Positions 62,998 through 64,000 of a stretch of 64,000 bases of DNA are shown piece by piece. The DNA comes from Providencia stuartii (GTDB lineage Bacteria; Pseudomonadota; Gammaproteobacteria; Enterobacterales; Enterobacteriaceae): NCBI RefSeq assembly GCF_029277985.1, contig NZ_CP119546.1, positions 992,001 through 1,056,000 on the forward strand. The letters are read 5' to 3'. Below the pieces are notes generated by a model. It ran no database searches. It saw only the letters and a list, made by a program, of their open reading frames with translations, and was not told where the DNA came from. Made by a program: the position numbers and the translations under genes. How positions within the stretch are numbered: position 1 is the stretch's first letter; each line of letters starts with the position of its first letter.

Positions 62998-63870
62998 TTA
63001 TTGTGGCCACTGCATCTCGCCTTTAATAACTTTAGCGCTTAGTTCTAAACTCGATTTGTCATCAAGATTTGGGTAAGCCTGTTCCATTTTACTCGTTAAC
63101 ATTTTGGCATCCTGACTTTGTTCAGCCATTGTTTCAAAAGTCTTTAAATAATTTTGGGTAAAGGTGACTGACGTTAGATCCCTTTTTGAATTTCCTGTAA
63201 AGTGCCCCGGTACAACAATCTTAGGGTTCAAAGCCTGAATATTTTCTAACGTTTGTTGCCAATGTTGGCGTGACTCTTTGGTTTGCGTATCTGCAACCCA
63301 AACGTGAATGTTGTCCGAGACAACGACACCACCGACAACAGCCTTCAGTGATGGGATCCAAACATAAGTACGTTCAGGGGCTGGGCCATCACTTCCTTTA
63401 ATCAATAATGTTTCACCTTCGATAGTAAAACGGTCTCCTTGTATTACATCGGGAACAATGAGAGCTGTTGGCGCTTCATCTTTCAGTATTGTCCGCCAGT
63501 ACGCGAGTTTACTCTCTTTTGACGCTTTGATAGCTTCGACAGTTTCTTGGGTTGCGACCACTTTTGCATCGGGAAACGCTTTAATAATGGTGTCTAACCC
63601 AAAGTAATAATCAGGGTCAGAATGGCTGATATAAATGGTTGTTAGCGTTTTATTGAGCGCTTTGATTTGGTTAACAAGCGCTTGAGCATCGTTTTTTTGG
63701 AATTGCGCGTCTATTAGTATCACTTCTTTATCGCCGCTAATGATTTCAGAAGAGACAGGGAAGATGCTGTTATTTCCGGGATTATACACATCCAGTTTTA
63801 GTGTTGCGGCTTGGGTAAATGCGGTCGTTAGTGTAACGAATGCCGTTAGAGCGACGGTGCGGAGTTTCAT
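62998..63870 (-). CDS. Exported metallo-beta-lactamase-fold hydrolase
   Basis: 290-residue protein with signal peptide MKLRTVALTAFVTLTTAFTQAA. The fold is indicated by EVILIDAQF, TIYISHSDPDYYFG, VVPGHFTGN. The metal motif, usually HxHxDH, reads HSDPDY: the second His is Asp and the last His is Tyr, so metal binding is altered. WIPSLKAVVGGVVVSDNIHVWVAD resembles the exported MBL group found with periplasmic detoxification genes. Function unknown. Confidence 0.82.
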   Translation of the reverse strand: MKLRTVALTAFVTLTTAFTQAATLKLDVYNPGNNSIFPVSSEIISGDKEVILIDAQFQKNDAQALVNQIKALNKTLTTIYISHSDPDYYFGLDTIIKAFPDAKVVATQETVEAIKASKESKLAYWRTILKDEAPTALIVPDVIQGDRFTIEGETLLIKGSDGPAPERTYVWIPSLKAVVGGVVVSDNIHVWVADTQTKESRQHWQQTLENIQALNPKIVVPGHFTGNSKRDLTSVTFTQNYLKTFETMAEQSQDAKMLTSKMEQAYPNLDDKSSLELSAKVIKGEMQWPQ

Positions 63871-64000
63871 TCTTTATTCCTCATTATTATCTTTGTTTCG
63901 TGTTTGGTTCGATGAGATGTATATTAAATTGCAATAATGATGAGAAAAACGTCATAATTAGCAAATATTTGTTGCATAAATCGGTCAAATAGATGGATAG

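Noticed and set aside
1..64000. CRISPR arrays, rRNA genes, complete insertion sequences
   Set aside because: No regularly spaced direct repeats, no rRNA-like sequence and no transposase frame were noticed anywhere in the window.

Overview
The window looks like a chromosome segment of a Morganellaceae enterobacterium (Providencia/Proteus type). The right third is a syntenic enterobacterial core block (mltC, yggX, mutY, trmB, yggL, glsB, yggN, hemW, rdgB, yggT, proC, yggS, ruvX, yqgE, gshB, rsmE) whose proteins read like their E. coli counterparts. The left part has MrpJ-type regulators, which are typical of Proteus relatives. The centre is visibly AT-richer and is an acquired secondary-metabolite island.

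Layout. (1) 1-1265: end of ccmA and all of ccmB, with no ccmC after them. (2) 1.3-9.8 kb: two MrpJ-like XRE regulators, a 1.1 kb gene-free stretch with a perfect-consensus FNR site, and a complete ecpABCDE common-pilus operon without its usual regulator EcpR. (3) 9.9-10.7 kb: ugpQ. (4) 10.9-46.1 kb: a hybrid NRPS/PKS cluster that looks like a siderophore system. It has a phosphopantetheinyl transferase, a Fur-box promoter, a TonB-dependent receptor, two NRPSs, a KS-AT-ACP PKS, a free-standing carrier protein, an EntE-like aryl-acid adenylase, a free-standing heterocyclisation domain, an NRPS ending in a thioester reductase, a type II thioesterase, a YbtP/YbtQ-like ABC pair, two MFS transporters and a PLP-dependent decarboxylase. 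(5) 46.2-47.3 kb: a truncated aromatic-acid-type MFS gene abutting a truncated P4-type integrase next to tRNA-Phe, the scar of a tRNA-targeted element. (6) 47.5-61.2 kb: the core block, with an extra FatB-like siderophore-binding protein. (7) 61.4-63.9 kb: a prepilin-peptidase-like gene, a DsbA-fold protein and an exported metallo-beta-lactamase-fold protein.

How the cluster probably works (inference). A dihydroxybenzoate-type acid is adenylated and loaded on the free-standing carrier. NRPS1 (Cy-like/A/T/C) plus the N-terminal T of NRPS2 reproduce the yersiniabactin HMWP2 layout split over two genes. NRPS2 continues with C-A-T and C-acyl ligase-KR-T, the PKS adds a malonyl unit, and the last NRPS (C-A-T-reductase) releases the chain reductively. 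The A domain of NRPS2 has a hand-read specificity code very close to the beta-alanine code. The last cluster gene encodes a decarboxylase of the type that makes beta-alanine from aspartate, so these two readings support each other. Layout and gene content recall the poorly characterised nrp locus of Proteus ICEPm1 as well as yersiniabactin, but the predicted product is not yersiniabactin. All domain and specificity calls were made by eye without database searches.
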